The position numbers and the translations under genes are program-made. Below the pieces are notes generated by a model. That model had not been told where the DNA came from, ran no database searches, and was given only the letters and a program-made list of their open reading frames with translations. Below are positions 11,482-20,735 of a DNA stretch of 32,670 nucleotides, piece by piece. Source of the stretch: Chrysochromulina tobinii. Taxonomy: Eukaryota; Haptophyta; Prymnesiales; Chrysochromulinaceae. The first letter of the stretch is position 1. Every line of letters begins with the position of its first letter. The stretch covers positions 1 to 32,670 of the forward strand of contig JWZX01003304.1 in the NCBI GenBank assembly GCA_001275005.1. Direction: 5' to 3'.

Positions 11482-13440
11482 ATGAAGATGGCGTCGGCAG
11501 TCACGTTATGGGTGGCGCTCGCCGCCGCGGCGCGGCCGACCCACCACGCCAACGTCTTCGCCGCGGGCGACAAGCTCGAGCTGCGTGTCTTCCTCTCGCC
11601 CTCGCGCGCACCTTTCACGGACTTCAACAACACCGACGCGTTGCTGTGGAGTGACAAGAGCCTCGTGTACTCGGAGGCTGGGAGCTCGCTCGAGAAGACG
11701 GTACACGTGCCGCTGACGGAGAGGCTGCTATCCAATGGCACGATGTTCGCGCACATGTTCATCACAAAGGCCGGCGCCTCGCCCGACCCTCAGCACGGGA
11801 GCTACGACCGCCTGGCGACGACGTCCAATTCCTTCGACCTCGTAGGCTTCTCAAAGCGGCTGCAGCCGCGCGGGCTGTACAATCTGCTCACGGGCGAGCC
11901 GGCGCCATGGGAGACGGAGCTGCGCCGTGGCCTTGCCGAGGCCGAGGCCGCCGGGCGGTCCGGCGAGTTCGTCTCGTTTTGGAAGCCGAAGCTCCACCTG
12001 CAGCTGCTCGTGGACACGGAGTCGTACGAGCTGGACAAGATGCCGCCGCTGCTGCACAGCTACCTTCACCACCATCGGCTGATGAGCGGGCATCGCTTCC
12101 GGCCGCTCATCTATGTCAACGAGCTCACCACGATGAAGAGCCACTGGGTCGCAATCAATGCGTCGAAGCCGCTGCCGGGCGGCGGGCTGCCGCTCACCAT
12201 CTCGTACAGCCCGCTTCCAACACGGCGCTTCCAGTGGATGGTGAACCTGCAGCATTCGTTCAAGATGAACGAGGAGACGCTCGGCATCTCTGAAAAGGAG
12301 AGCGAGGACCTGCGCGGCATGTTCGTGCACACCAGCCCGCTCCTCCTCTATACGACCGTCGCCGTCTCAGCGGTCCACCTGCTCTTCGACGTGCTCGCTT
12401 TTAAGAACGACGTGTCGTTCTGGTCGTCGGTGGACTCGATGGAGGGGCTCTCGAGCCGCACGCTGCTGCTCAACCAGGGCATGGAGTTCATCATCCTGCT
12501 CTACCTCTTCGAAGAGGTGACGGCCTCGGACTGCCTCGGACCGCCTAGGACTGCCTCGAACTGCCTCGGACTGCCTAGAACTGCCTCGGACTGCCTCGGA
12601 CTGCCTCGGACAGCCTCGGACTGCCTCGGACTGTCCATTGATCACCTTGGGCGGCACATCGGAGTGCCCTTGGACTGTCTAATAAGGAATACCACCGAGT
12701 TGCCTAATATGGAGGGGCCTCGAGTTGCTCCTCCTGCCTCTGCTTGAATGGCCTCTGAGTGGCCCTTGAACTGTGCCTCACGCCTGCAGGACGCTTCATG
12801 GCTCGTCAAGATCACCTCGCTCTTCACGCTCGTGCTCGGCTTCTTTAAGATCTTCAAATCCTTCTCCGTGCGATCACGAGGCGTGGCACGCAAGGACTCG
12901 AAGCAGGCTGAGACGGACGAGATTGACAGGCTCGCGTTCAAGTACCTCTCGCCGCCGCTGCTGCTGCTGATCGCTGGATACTCGGGCCACTCGCTCGCCA
13001 CAGGCTACCACCGTGGCTGGTACGCGTGGCTGATCGAATCGCTCGTCGCACTCGTCTACGGAGGCGGGTTCATCGTGATGACGCCGCAGCTCTTCATCAA
13101 CTATCGTCTCAAGAGCGTGGCGCACCTCAACTGGAAATTCTTTATGTACAAGGCGCTCAACACCTTCATCGACGACCTGTTCGCCTTCATCATCAAGATG
13201 CCCACACTGCACCGCATGTCATGCTTCCGGGATGACATCGTCTTCGGCGTGTTCCTTTACCAGCGCTACGTGTACCGCGTTGACATGAGCCGCCGGAATG
13301 AGTTTGGACACACGGGTGAGGGGGGTGCGCCGTCCGGGGATGCGCCGTCCGGGGATGCGCCGGCCGGGGATGCGCCGGCCGAGGACAAGGGGGGCGACCA
13401 GAAGACCAAGAAGAAGACGGAAGATAAGAAGGAGCGATAG
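11482..13440 (+). CDS. CLPTM1L: CLPTM1-like ER multispanning membrane protein (2 exons)
   Basis: Exon 1 at 11482-12516, exon 2 at 12790-13440, 561 residues. A member of the CLPTM1/CLPTM1L family; human CLPTM1L acts as an ER lipid scramblase in GPI-anchor synthesis. The N-terminal signal sequence MKMASAVTLWVALAAAA precedes a large lumenal domain (SFWKPKLHLQLL near 175). The membrane half carries family hallmarks: HLLFDVLAFKNDVSFW, SMEGLSSRTL, IILLYLFEE|DASWLV across the intron, FIVMTPQLFINYRLKSVAHL, YKALNTFIDDLFAFIIKMP and YQRYVYRVD followed by NEFG. The hydrophilic tail has four copies of a GDAPS-like pentapeptide and ends in KKER, a dilysine (KKXX) ER-retrieval signal. The intron position is certain from homology and frame. 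Confidence 0.92.
12517..12789 (+). other. CLPTM1-like gene intron (273 nt, phase 0)
   Basis: Donor GAAGAG|GTGACG at 12517, acceptor CGCCTGCAG ending at 12789. Joining gives LFEEDASWLV, matching the family. The 5' part is a 10-nt minisatellite; the remainder is made of decayed versions of the same unit (GAGTTGCCT, GAGTGGCCC, GAACTGTGCCTC). Confidence 0.92.
12521..12630. repeat. 10-nt minisatellite, 11 units, in CLPTM1-like intron
   Basis: Eleven consecutive units of consensus CTGCCTCGGA with scattered substitutions (CCGCCTAGGA, CTGCCTCGAA, CAGCCTCGGA) in exact 10-base register. The LIG4 intron carries the same unit. Confidence 0.97.
13321..13380 (+). repeat. 15-nt coding repeat, 4 units (GDAPS/GDAPA)
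   Basis: Four 15-base units of GGGGATGCGCCGTCC type encode the pentapeptides GAPS, GDAPS, GDAPA and GDAPA in the cytosolic tail of the CLPTM1-like protein, just before the Lys-rich end with the dilysine signal. Confidence 0.9.
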
Positions 13441-13850
13441 AGAAGGTAGGAGCGATGGCCAAGGAAGAAGGACCGTGTGTGTCGCCGCGGCGCGTTCGCG
13501 TGGCGCAAAAGGGCCACGGCAGAGCCACGGGCCCGGCCGCGAGTTCGCTTCGACCGGACGTATGTTTCGTACGCTCCTGTCCGGCGGGCGGCACTCGCGC
13601 GCGGGGGTGTCTGGAGCGCGGTAGACCCCGAGCGCGTTGCCGTTGGTACTATAGCGCGTCGCGACTATTGTCTATTTGAACTATTTCGATTATTCGAACG
13701 TTCCGGTGCTGTCTCGATTACGGATTAGCATTAGGGATTCGAAGGGCGAAACCGGCACCACGAACGCGGGTGTGTGTGGATCAACAGGACCAACAAAAAG
13801 GGATATCCCCATGCTTGATTTGCACAAAGCATCTGGTGTAGTTGATGCCA
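13441..13850. other. Intergenic region between convergent genes
   Basis: 410 bases between the stop codon of the CLPTM1-like gene (+) and that of the RPxSA protein (-), holding both 3' UTRs. The part after about 13650 is less GC-rich. No gene or RNA recognised. Confidence 0.45.
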
Positions 13851-15929
13851 TCAGGCGTGCGGCGGCTGGGTCGCCTGGCTGCGCGCGCCAAACTTTTGTG
13901 CAAACGCGCTCCTGGTGCTCTCGCTGCCTGGGATGGGGCTCGAGGGCGGCGGCAGCACACCCATGGAGGTGTGCACGGCGGCCAGGCGCGCGGCGGCGAC
14001 GGCACGCGGCGACGGGAGCGCGATCTCAGCCGGCAGCCGAGCCGTGCATGAGCTCCTCGCGGGGCTTGAGGCACTTGAATCCGCGTCGAGTCCCGCCACG
14101 TGGCCGACGCTGGCGCTGCCGGCGGCGCCCCCTAGCGACCGCTCGGGCGGCTGGATGATCAGCCCGGGCTGGACGGGCACCTGCAGCGCCGTGACATGAA
14201 GCTTGACTGCCGTGCGCTCTGTGCTCGCCGAGCTCGGGCGGGAGAGGGGCGAGCGTGGGTTGGCCTCTCCGGGATACCGGCTCGCGGACGATGGGCGTGA
14301 TTGTAGACGGCTCGGCGATCGGCTCGGCGAGCGAGAGCTAGCAGGCGAGCCGGCGGGCAGCATCGCGCCCGCGTACAGACTCTCCATGCTCGGCGCCCGG
14401 CCGCACGTGCCCGCGCCGCCGTACGTGCCAGTAGGCGAAGGGAACGCCGGGTCGGGCACAGCGCCTTCGTAACGGTCCTCCGGCTCCTCCTCGGATTCCC
14501 CACAGATGGCAAAGCTCCGGAAGGTGAGGCCGGGCACGACTGGCTGCGGGTTGGTGATGAGCTTGGAGGCGAGATGACCCGCCGGCGGCGCCGGCGGCAT
14601 CCGTCGCGTCGAATCTGTAAGCGTGCCGGTACGCCCACCCGCCGGCAGCGTAGGCGGCGCACGCATGCGCAGCTTGCCGCCGCTGCTCGAGCCTGTAACC
14701 GTCGCATAGAGCGCGAAGGCGGGGCTCTGCAGCCGCTCCTGTCGCAGCTGTGAGAGCCGTGCCTCGAGGGCGCGCTTGTTGGCGGCGAGGCTGCCCGGCG
14801 CCACTGTGCGAAAGGCCTCTTCGACGGCGGCGGCCACGTCCAGCGCAGAGATGCGCAACAGCTCCGACTGAGAGCCACTGCTCCCGAGCTGCACGTTCGT
14901 GCCGACCGGCTCGCCGCCCGCGTGCTGCGGCCTGAGCTGCCCCAGCCCCTGCTGCTGCTGCTGCTGCATCGGTGGCTTCTGCCCCTGCAGCTGCTGCATC
15001 TGCAGCATCTGCATCTGCTGCTGCTGGATGGCCCGTTCCAGCTTCGCCTCGAAGGCGGCCTCGAGGCGTTGACGCTCTTGCTGCTCGTGCTGCTCGCGCT
15101 CTGCGTGGAGGAGCTGCTGTCGCTGCCGCTGCTGCTGCATCGCCTGCCACTGCTGCTGCTCGTGCAGGTGCTGCCGGCGCACCGTCGCGCGCACGGGATG
15201 CGGTTGCACCGGCTCCCCTGGCGGCTTGACTGGCCGTGGCTGTATGTGGATGCCCTCCATGTGCAACAAGGTGATGCGTGCGCCGCGCGACGTCGTCGGC
15301 GCGGACTGGCTGCCGCTGCCGCCACCACCAACTCTCCTTGGAGGCGGCCGCGCCGACGAAGGGCGCGCCGACGCAGGTGGCGGCGGCGGACCCGCCGCCA
15401 AACCTGCTGCGCGCAACTCGCGCACGGCGGCTCGCCGCTCCTGCAGCGCCTCCGTCTGCTTGGATCGGATCTCCGACTGCCGCGCCGCCTGCTTGAACCG
15501 GCGCGCCGATACTTGCAGGTCGGGCGGAGCACTGGCCTTCAGCCCCGCGACCAGCGAGGTGTGGTCAGCGCCAAAGTGCCAGCTCGGCGCACTCGCCAGC
15601 CTGCTGCTGCCGTGGCGGATCGGCGCCGAGGCCGGACGCGACGGGCGGGCGGTCGTGCTGGTTGGCACAGGCGCCGCTCCAACAAGCAATGAGCTCTTGG
15701 CGTTCACCACGCCGGCGTTCGAAACGCCGGTCCGTGTCACGGTCGGCTCAAGGTCACGGACCGCAATCACCTTCGTCGCGCTGGCAGCTCCTCGGCCAAA
15801 GAGTGAGGCGGACTGCGGCCGCTTCCGCACGGCAGCGGCGGCGTCCGCGAGGGCGGTCACGTCAGAGGAGCGCAGCACGCCCGCAGACCCAGGGCGTTTG
15901 TTTGGACGCTTGAGCAGCTGGCCCTTCAT
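13851..15929 (-). CDS. Hypothetical Gln-rich coiled-coil protein with RPxSA motifs
   Basis: 692 residues in one open frame from the ATG at 15929; no known domain recognised. It has at least six copies of an R-P-x-S/A-S/A motif: KRPGSAG and KRPQSAS near the N-terminus, SRPASAP, ARPSSARP, and two RPSSAS near residues 510-540. A central Gln-rich, partly charged helix (roughly residues 240-320, with QQQ runs and EREQHEQQERQRLEAAFEAKLE) predicts a coiled coil. The rest is Ala/Ser/Pro-rich and likely disordered. RPxSA-type motifs are common in ciliary and microtubule-associated proteins of protists, so a cytoskeletal role is a weak inference. The minus-strand frame is favoured because of the repeated peptide motif, although high GC also leaves other frames open here. 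Confidence 0.65.
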   Translation of the reverse strand: MKGQLLKRPNKRPGSAGVLRSSDVTALADAAAAVRKRPQSASLFGRGAASATKVIAVRDLEPTVTRTGVSNAGVVNAKSSLLVGAAPVPTSTTARPSRPASAPIRHGSSRLASAPSWHFGADHTSLVAGLKASAPPDLQVSARRFKQAARQSEIRSKQTEALQERRAAVRELRAAGLAAGPPPPPASARPSSARPPPRRVGGGGSGSQSAPTTSRGARITLLHMEGIHIQPRPVKPPGEPVQPHPVRATVRRQHLHEQQQWQAMQQQRQRQQLLHAEREQHEQQERQRLEAAFEAKLERAIQQQQMQMLQMQQLQGQKPPMQQQQQQGLGQLRPQHAGGEPVGTNVQLGSSGSQSELLRISALDVAAAVEEAFRTVAPGSLAANKRALEARLSQLRQERLQSPAFALYATVTGSSSGGKLRMRAPPTLPAGGRTGTLTDSTRRMPPAPPAGHLASKLITNPQPVVPGLTFRSFAICGESEEEPEDRYEGAVPDPAFPSPTGTYGGAGTCGRAPSMESLYAGAMLPAGSPASSRSPSRSPSRLQSRPSSASRYPGEANPRSPLSRPSSASTERTAVKLHVTALQVPVQPGLIIQPPERSLGGAAGSASVGHVAGLDADSSASSPARSSCTARLPAEIALPSPRAVAAARLAAVHTSMGVLPPPSSPIPGSESTRSAFAQKFGARSQATQPPHA

Positions 15930-16204
15930 TGTCGGTGCGCCAACGCCTGGCCCCGACTCCCGAGAGGCGACGCGAACTGTGAATTAAATCCGTTGTCTGT
16001 GAATTGTGTTGGTGTGTTGTGAATGAATTGTGTTCCTCTTCCCTTACTATTGTACAAGTCTAGGTCAAAAGGAACACAGCTTGGACACAAGAGTCACCAG
16101 TTAGAAGCTTAGAACTCACTGTGACCAGCTCCCTCTCCACGACGTCTGCTGGATAGTGGGAAGCGTCATAGTGGATAGAGTGTGCGCTGCAAGTGTGCGC
16201 GTCC
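15930..16204. other. Intergenic region upstream of RPxSA gene
   Basis: 275 bases between the RPxSA protein start and the lipase stop, both on the minus strand. Positions 15985-16035 repeat GTGAATTGTGTT-like words on the plus strand (GTGAATTGTG at 16001, then TTGTGAATGAATTGTG). No gene. Confidence 0.45.
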
Positions 16205-17506
16205 CTACTGCACCTGCTCCGCCAGGCTCGCCAGCGCACATGCATAGCGGTCGAAGCCGTGATCTCGGAACATGCTTGGGTGCAGTCGGAGGAGGCCAAG
16301 GCCGCGCCGGCACGGACGCAGCAGTAGAAGCTCGCGGCCGCAACCGCCCCGCCTCCGTGCATGCACCGGCTCCAGTTGTCGCAGCCGTCCCGGCGGATAG
16401 CGCGTGCTATGCCTCGGGGGGGCAGCCCATCGCCCGTGCGTCTCCGCGTCGGCACTTGAGCCTGCCCGGCTGCCGTCGTCATGACGCCGCGTAACCGCTT
16501 CAACGGCCTCGCATAGCCCGTGGACTGAGCCGACGCTGAGGCGGGGCACCACGTCGGCCGCGTAGACGTACGCGTCCACGAGCGCGTCATGCCGGCCGCT
16601 CTCACGAAGTGGTAGCGAGCATGGCGGCGCGAACGCGTAGGCGTGAACGACAGTGCGGTGCGGCATGGCTCGTTGCAGCAGCACGGCAGCAAACGTGGCG
16701 ATCCCCGCCCCAAGCGAGTGGCCTGCGAGGTCAAGGCGGTAGCCAGGGTGCCGGCGCAGCGTGTCCCGCAGCAGCCGCTCGTGCCGCGCGACGAGCGTCC
16801 GCGCAGCCGCCGCCATGCCCCCGTGGCATCCTCGCCCAAGCAGGCGCTCGTCATGACGCGTGGGCGCCACCTCCACAATGGTGACCACGTCTTCCAGGTC
16901 AAGTGAGCCACGGATGACAAGGATGACGGCACGTTCGCGGTGGTCCAAGACGATGAAGTGCGCCGGCACGTACGCTGCCAAAGTGGACGTGCTCGGCGAG
17001 ACATCCTTTGACCCCGCGTCGCCTTGCCGAGCCATCAGCCGCGGGCGCCACTGCGCGTGAAGCACGTCGCTGGCGCGCAGGCCAAGGCCGCGGGTGTGGA
17101 TCTCGAAGGCGGTCATGCGCGGCCGGTGCAGCCCGCAGAGCATCCACCACATGGCGCGGAGCATCTGCAGCGGTGAGCGAGCCCATTCGACCAACAACAC
17201 GCCAAACGTGCTGTACGCGGCAGAGGCGAGGACGCTCGCACGTGCAGCCCGCCGCAGGCTCTCTCGTTCGTGTCGATCGGTGAGCGATACGTTGAAAAGC
17301 GGCTGCGCTGGCCACTCGACTGCTGCCAGTATGCTCACTCCTTGCATCAGACGCCGTGTAGAGAGTCGGTGCACGCCTGGGATGCTGCGCACGTGCTCAT
17401 CCAGGAGGCGCACGAGGCGCCTCGCCGCCCGAAACGACGGAGGTGGAGAGTCTAACGGCTGAGGTGGGTGCACGCACAAGAGAATTGTAGTGAGAAACAT
17501 GGTCAT
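16205..17506 (-). CDS. Class 3 (sn1-diacylglycerol-type) lipase
   Basis: 433 residues from the ATG at 17506; an upstream in-frame GTG is not used here. Serine hydrolase of the fungal lipase-like class 3 family, closest in pattern to sn1-specific diacylglycerol lipases. Visible landmarks: the strand FIVLDHRERAVILVIRGSLDLEDV (the oxyanion-region RGS/RGT motif), CHGGM, nucleophile elbow GHSLGAGIA (catalytic Ser), AYAFAPPCSL, YAADVVPRLS (catalytic Asp), YPPGRL, and HPSMFRDHGFDRY near the C-terminus, whose His is the probable catalytic base. So the triad is complete. The N-terminus MTMFLTTILLCVHPPQP is a possible signal peptide or anchor. Substrate cannot be read from sequence; diacylglycerol or membrane galactolipid are candidates. 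Confidence 0.87.
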   Translation of the reverse strand: MTMFLTTILLCVHPPQPLDSPPPSFRAARRLVRLLDEHVRSIPGVHRLSTRRLMQGVSILAAVEWPAQPLFNVSLTDRHERESLRRAARASVLASAAYSTFGVLLVEWARSPLQMLRAMWWMLCGLHRPRMTAFEIHTRGLGLRASDVLHAQWRPRLMARQGDAGSKDVSPSTSTLAAYVPAHFIVLDHRERAVILVIRGSLDLEDVVTIVEVAPTRHDERLLGRGCHGGMAAAARTLVARHERLLRDTLRRHPGYRLDLAGHSLGAGIATFAAVLLQRAMPHRTVVHAYAFAPPCSLPLRESGRHDALVDAYVYAADVVPRLSVGSVHGLCEAVEAVTRRHDDGSRAGSSADAETHGRWAAPPRHSTRYPPGRLRQLEPVHARRRGGCGRELLLLRPCRRGLGLLRLHPSMFRDHGFDRYACALASLAEQVQ

Positions 17507-18151
17507 GCTCCCCAGCGCAGGGAAGGCCACCCCAGGATGGCCGCCTCGACCTCACATCGTCATCGCACAAAAAGTAAGTACCGGTATACAGGTAGGCCCG
17601 AAATGGTCATTTTCGTATTAATTCATATCCAGGATCCGCTCCCAGGCGCGCAGGGTTAACATATCAGTCCCCCGCGTGTACCGGGTTAACCGACTGCTGC
17701 GCGGTGCCCACGTATCGCGGTTATTATAATAATCGACTCTTTAACGAAACTTGCATTCACGCGGCGGACCCAAATTGGGCGGACCACGGGTACCCCCACC
17801 GGCACGAATTCGCAATTGCCACGCACCTGGAATCCGATCCGATCGACATGCTTCACCGGAAAATGCGCATGAGACCCCCCCTGACCCCCCCCCCCCCGCC
17901 GCGCGCACTGGTGCCGACATGCTTCGCTCGCGCTAACGGTCAACCACACGAGTCTCCTGTGAGTGACCGATTGTCACTGTTCTATCGCACTCGAGACTCA
18001 GCGCGGAGGCGCATGAGGTATTCCGAATCTCTCTATCTTAGTCCATCGTCTGCCCTCTGCACAGAGTGGCAAAAGCCTCTCCATGCCCGCAATGCGTATC
18101 CTTCCCACAAGATGCACCGCCCTCGATCGCCCTCCCTCAGCACTCAGGCCG
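17507..18151. other. Intergenic region upstream of lipase
   Basis: 645 bases between the lipase start and the phosphoesterase stop, both minus strand. It contains GGGTTAACA (about 17651) and GGGTTAACC (about 17682), a 13-base C run at 17885-17897, and short A/T-rich patches (17575-17630, 17720-17745). I see no supportable gene, tRNA or repeat family. Confidence 0.45.
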
Positions 18152-20572
18152 TCAATACTTCGACCCCCAGGCGCCCCCGGCCTTATCCCACCAGTTCGCA
18201 TTCGCCTGCTGCGCCTTAGCAGCCTTGGAGAGCTCCGTGAGCGAGACGCCCCGTTGATTGGTCGTCGCAGCCACCACCGCCTCCTTAACCGCCTCCTTGA
18301 CCGCCGTCGTGCTCGCCTGCGAAGGCACCGGTGCCTGCGCAGGCGCCACGGCCGCCACGGCCGCTACGGCCGCCTTGGCCTGCGCAGGTGCCTTGGCCGG
18401 CGCGTCTGCGCGCACGGGTCGTCGGAAGAGCACAAGCATCACAAATTGCTGCAGGGTCACCTCCTTCGCTCCCTCAGCCAGCGCGAGGAGTGCAGCGAGC
18501 TCCTCGGCCGTTGAGCCCGGACTCACGTGCTGCAGAGCCATCGGCAGCTGGTCCGTCGCGATGGTGCCTTTGAACTTATCCGCCATCGAGCTGAAGACGG
18601 ACGCGAGCTCCGAGCCGGTCGCTCCAAGGACCTCGAGCTTTGGCGCGGGCGGCGGCTCGGGCGCAGGCGCAACCACCCTAGCCGGCGCCGTCAGCCCGGC
18701 GACGCCCGTCTTCTTCGCTGTACCGGAGATGGAGGTGTACGGGCCCCAGCTCGACACGACGCGGCCCTCCATCTTCTCCTTGTCAAGTTTCAACGTGCGG
18801 ATCGCAAACTCCTCCGCCGCCTGTAAGCGACGCTTCTCCTGCATGCGCACCATCTTATTGCGGACGATCTTGCGCCAATAGGAGCCGTCCTCATTGGGCT
18901 GGACGACGGTGATGGTGCCTGTGGCGTCGTCCACGAGTAGGATGGCCTGCTCCTCCGCCTCCTCCTCGGCGCAGTCGCCTTCCACACCCCCATCGGCACT
19001 CTCCGCAGCTGGCAAGCGGCAGTTTTCGGGTGCCTCGCTCGGCACGACGACCACGCGCTTCCCTGCAAGCTCGTCCTGACCCACCACCAGACCCAGCGGC
19101 GCGAGAGTCGAAGGCTCGTACTCGATCAGCCTGCCATCATACAAGCCGAGAACCTGGCCGGTCGTCATGTGCCACCACGCGACGGTCTTGTCGTCGACCG
19201 TGCACCCCTTGGTCGGGTCGATGCTCACGTCGTCCTCCTCGTAGCCCACGTAGCATTCGTCCCCCTGGGAGGGCGAGTACACCTTGATGAACGCATTCGA
19301 GTCCTTGAGCTCCGCATGCTCGTGAGCGTAGACGCCCACCTCGTGGTTCGTGTCGGTGTAGGAGATCGTCGCATCGAGGCGCACGGTGCCACCCTTTTGG
19401 TGGTCGACGGTGCAGATCTCGAACCCGTCCTTGTTGCCGCGGATCAGCCGGCTCTGCTGCCGCCCGTCGCGCGAGGAGCCCGCGCGCATGACCGACGTCT
19501 GCGCGAAGACACAGGAGCCACGATTGGGGTACGGGCCGAGCTCACGAGGGATCGTGGGGAAGGTGATCGAGTCCTCATAGTCCTGCCCGAGGTGGAAGTG
19601 GCCGGAGAACCACGCCTTGATGCACCGATGCTTGCGCACGAGTTCGATGAACTTGGTCGTCGCCGCTGGGTCGCTCTTCGCGCCACCCGAGTGGTTGATC
19701 CAGCAGCAGCCGTTGACCACGTGATTCTCCTGCAGGACGCGCAGGCCGGAGCCAATGGGCGGCGCGTGCGTGAACACGAAGATCTTCCAGCCGTCCGTCG
19801 AGGGGTGCGACGACACCACGTCTTCGAACCACGCCATCTGCTCGTCGTCGATGATCACCTCGTGCGACGTGTAGCGCGCCTTGCGGAATACGGTCGAGCC
19901 TAAGCCCACCAGGAGCGTCTTGTCGGCGATCTGGCGCAGGAACTGCATCTGCGGCTTCTTGTGGATGCGGCAGAAGGCGGCCAGGTTCGCCTCGTCCGTT
20001 GTGAACTCGTCGATGCCCTCGAGGTCGTGGTTGCCCCCGATGACCTCGTATGGCACCCCGAACGAGGAGAGGAACTCGGCCGCGAGCTCGTGGCACTCGG
20101 TGGTGCCGGCGAAGAGCTCCTGCGTCTCCTCGGGGCGAACCGACTTGGACTCGCCCAGATCGCCCAGGCTCACGAGCGCCGTCGCCACGCCGCGCGACTT
20201 GGCGTCCTCAAAGATTGGCAGGAAATGCTCCCGGCCCTTGTAGTAGTCCTCCATCTTGCGCGGGTCCAGGTGCAAGTCGCCGAGGATCGCGACCGTGAAC
20301 TCGTCGGGTTCGGGAATCGCGCACTCGTCCTCCTCGCAGAGCTTGTCCTTGTAGTAATCTGTGCCCATGTCGCCATCCAGCCCGCCGACCGTGCCCAGGT
20401 TGGCGGTTGGTATCGCCGCGCGGACGGCCTTTGCCACGTCAGATGGCTTCAAGTTCAGGTGAATGGCAGAAGAGCGGCTCGGCGCCCAGCGAGCCGGAGA
20501 AAGCGTCAGGAAGCCTTGTGCCGACTGCAACGCGACCAGCGCCAACAACGTCATGGAGCTGCTAACTCTCAT
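18152..20572 (-). CDS. Calcineurin-like metallophosphoesterase, probably plastid-targeted
   Basis: 806 residues from the ATG at 20572; the codon at 20581 is GTG. The leader MRVSSSMTLLALVALQSAQG is a signal peptide with predicted cleavage before FLTLSPARWAPSRSS, i.e. Phe at +1 followed by a basic/Ser stretch, the bipartite pattern of secondary red plastids. Metallophosphoesterase motifs follow: GDLHLD (about residue 95), SLGDLGE, IGGNHDLEG, FTHAPP and GHFHLG, so the two-metal site is complete; Glu replaces the last Asp of the common GDxxD motif. A central region of about 250 residues of unknown fold and an acidic segment come next. The C-terminus has a helical GSELASVFSSMADKFKG unit reminiscent of a degenerate EF hand, then an Ala/Pro-rich linker. 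Substrate unknown. Divergent from LIG4 over 163 bases. Confidence 0.87.
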   Translation of the reverse strand: MRVSSSMTLLALVALQSAQGFLTLSPARWAPSRSSAIHLNLKPSDVAKAVRAAIPTANLGTVGGLDGDMGTDYYKDKLCEEDECAIPEPDEFTVAILGDLHLDPRKMEDYYKGREHFLPIFEDAKSRGVATALVSLGDLGESKSVRPEETQELFAGTTECHELAAEFLSSFGVPYEVIGGNHDLEGIDEFTTDEANLAAFCRIHKKPQMQFLRQIADKTLLVGLGSTVFRKARYTSHEVIIDDEQMAWFEDVVSSHPSTDGWKIFVFTHAPPIGSGLRVLQENHVVNGCCWINHSGGAKSDPAATTKFIELVRKHRCIKAWFSGHFHLGQDYEDSITFPTIPRELGPYPNRGSCVFAQTSVMRAGSSRDGRQQSRLIRGNKDGFEICTVDHQKGGTVRLDATISYTDTNHEVGVYAHEHAELKDSNAFIKVYSPSQGDECYVGYEEDDVSIDPTKGCTVDDKTVAWWHMTTGQVLGLYDGRLIEYEPSTLAPLGLVVGQDELAGKRVVVVPSEAPENCRLPAAESADGGVEGDCAEEEAEEQAILLVDDATGTITVVQPNEDGSYWRKIVRNKMVRMQEKRRLQAAEEFAIRTLKLDKEKMEGRVVSSWGPYTSISGTAKKTGVAGLTAPARVVAPAPEPPPAPKLEVLGATGSELASVFSSMADKFKGTIATDQLPMALQHVSPGSTAEELAALLALAEGAKEVTLQQFVMLVLFRRPVRADAPAKAPAQAKAAVAAVAAVAPAQAPVPSQASTTAVKEAVKEAVVAATTNQRGVSLTELSKAAKAQQANANWWDKAGGAWGSKY

Positions 20573-20735
20573 TCCGGGCACAGTTTCGTCGCGACACGTC
20601 GAAGGCGCGTTGATTCACAGTCTGGATCGGAAAGGCGTTCTGTGAGGCACAATGTGACCTCGGGGGGGTTCCCCCTTGTGGCCGAGCCCCGCACCCCGCA
20701 CTCTGACGGGACTTTCGGCCGCCCGAGCAGCCGGG
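20573..20735. promoter_or_regulatory. Compact divergent promoter, phosphoesterase / LIG4
   Basis: Only 163 bases separate the two start codons. Unless a 5' non-coding exon exists, both transcripts start from this interval. No TATA-like element is evident; a G run (about 20661-20667) next to a C run (20670-20675) lies in the middle. Confidence 0.5.

Noticed and set aside
16060-17004. Overlapping minus-strand open frame inside the lipase gene
   Set aside because: The alternative frame holds the catalytic Ser, Asp and His motifs; this frame is Arg/Ser-rich shadow sequence.
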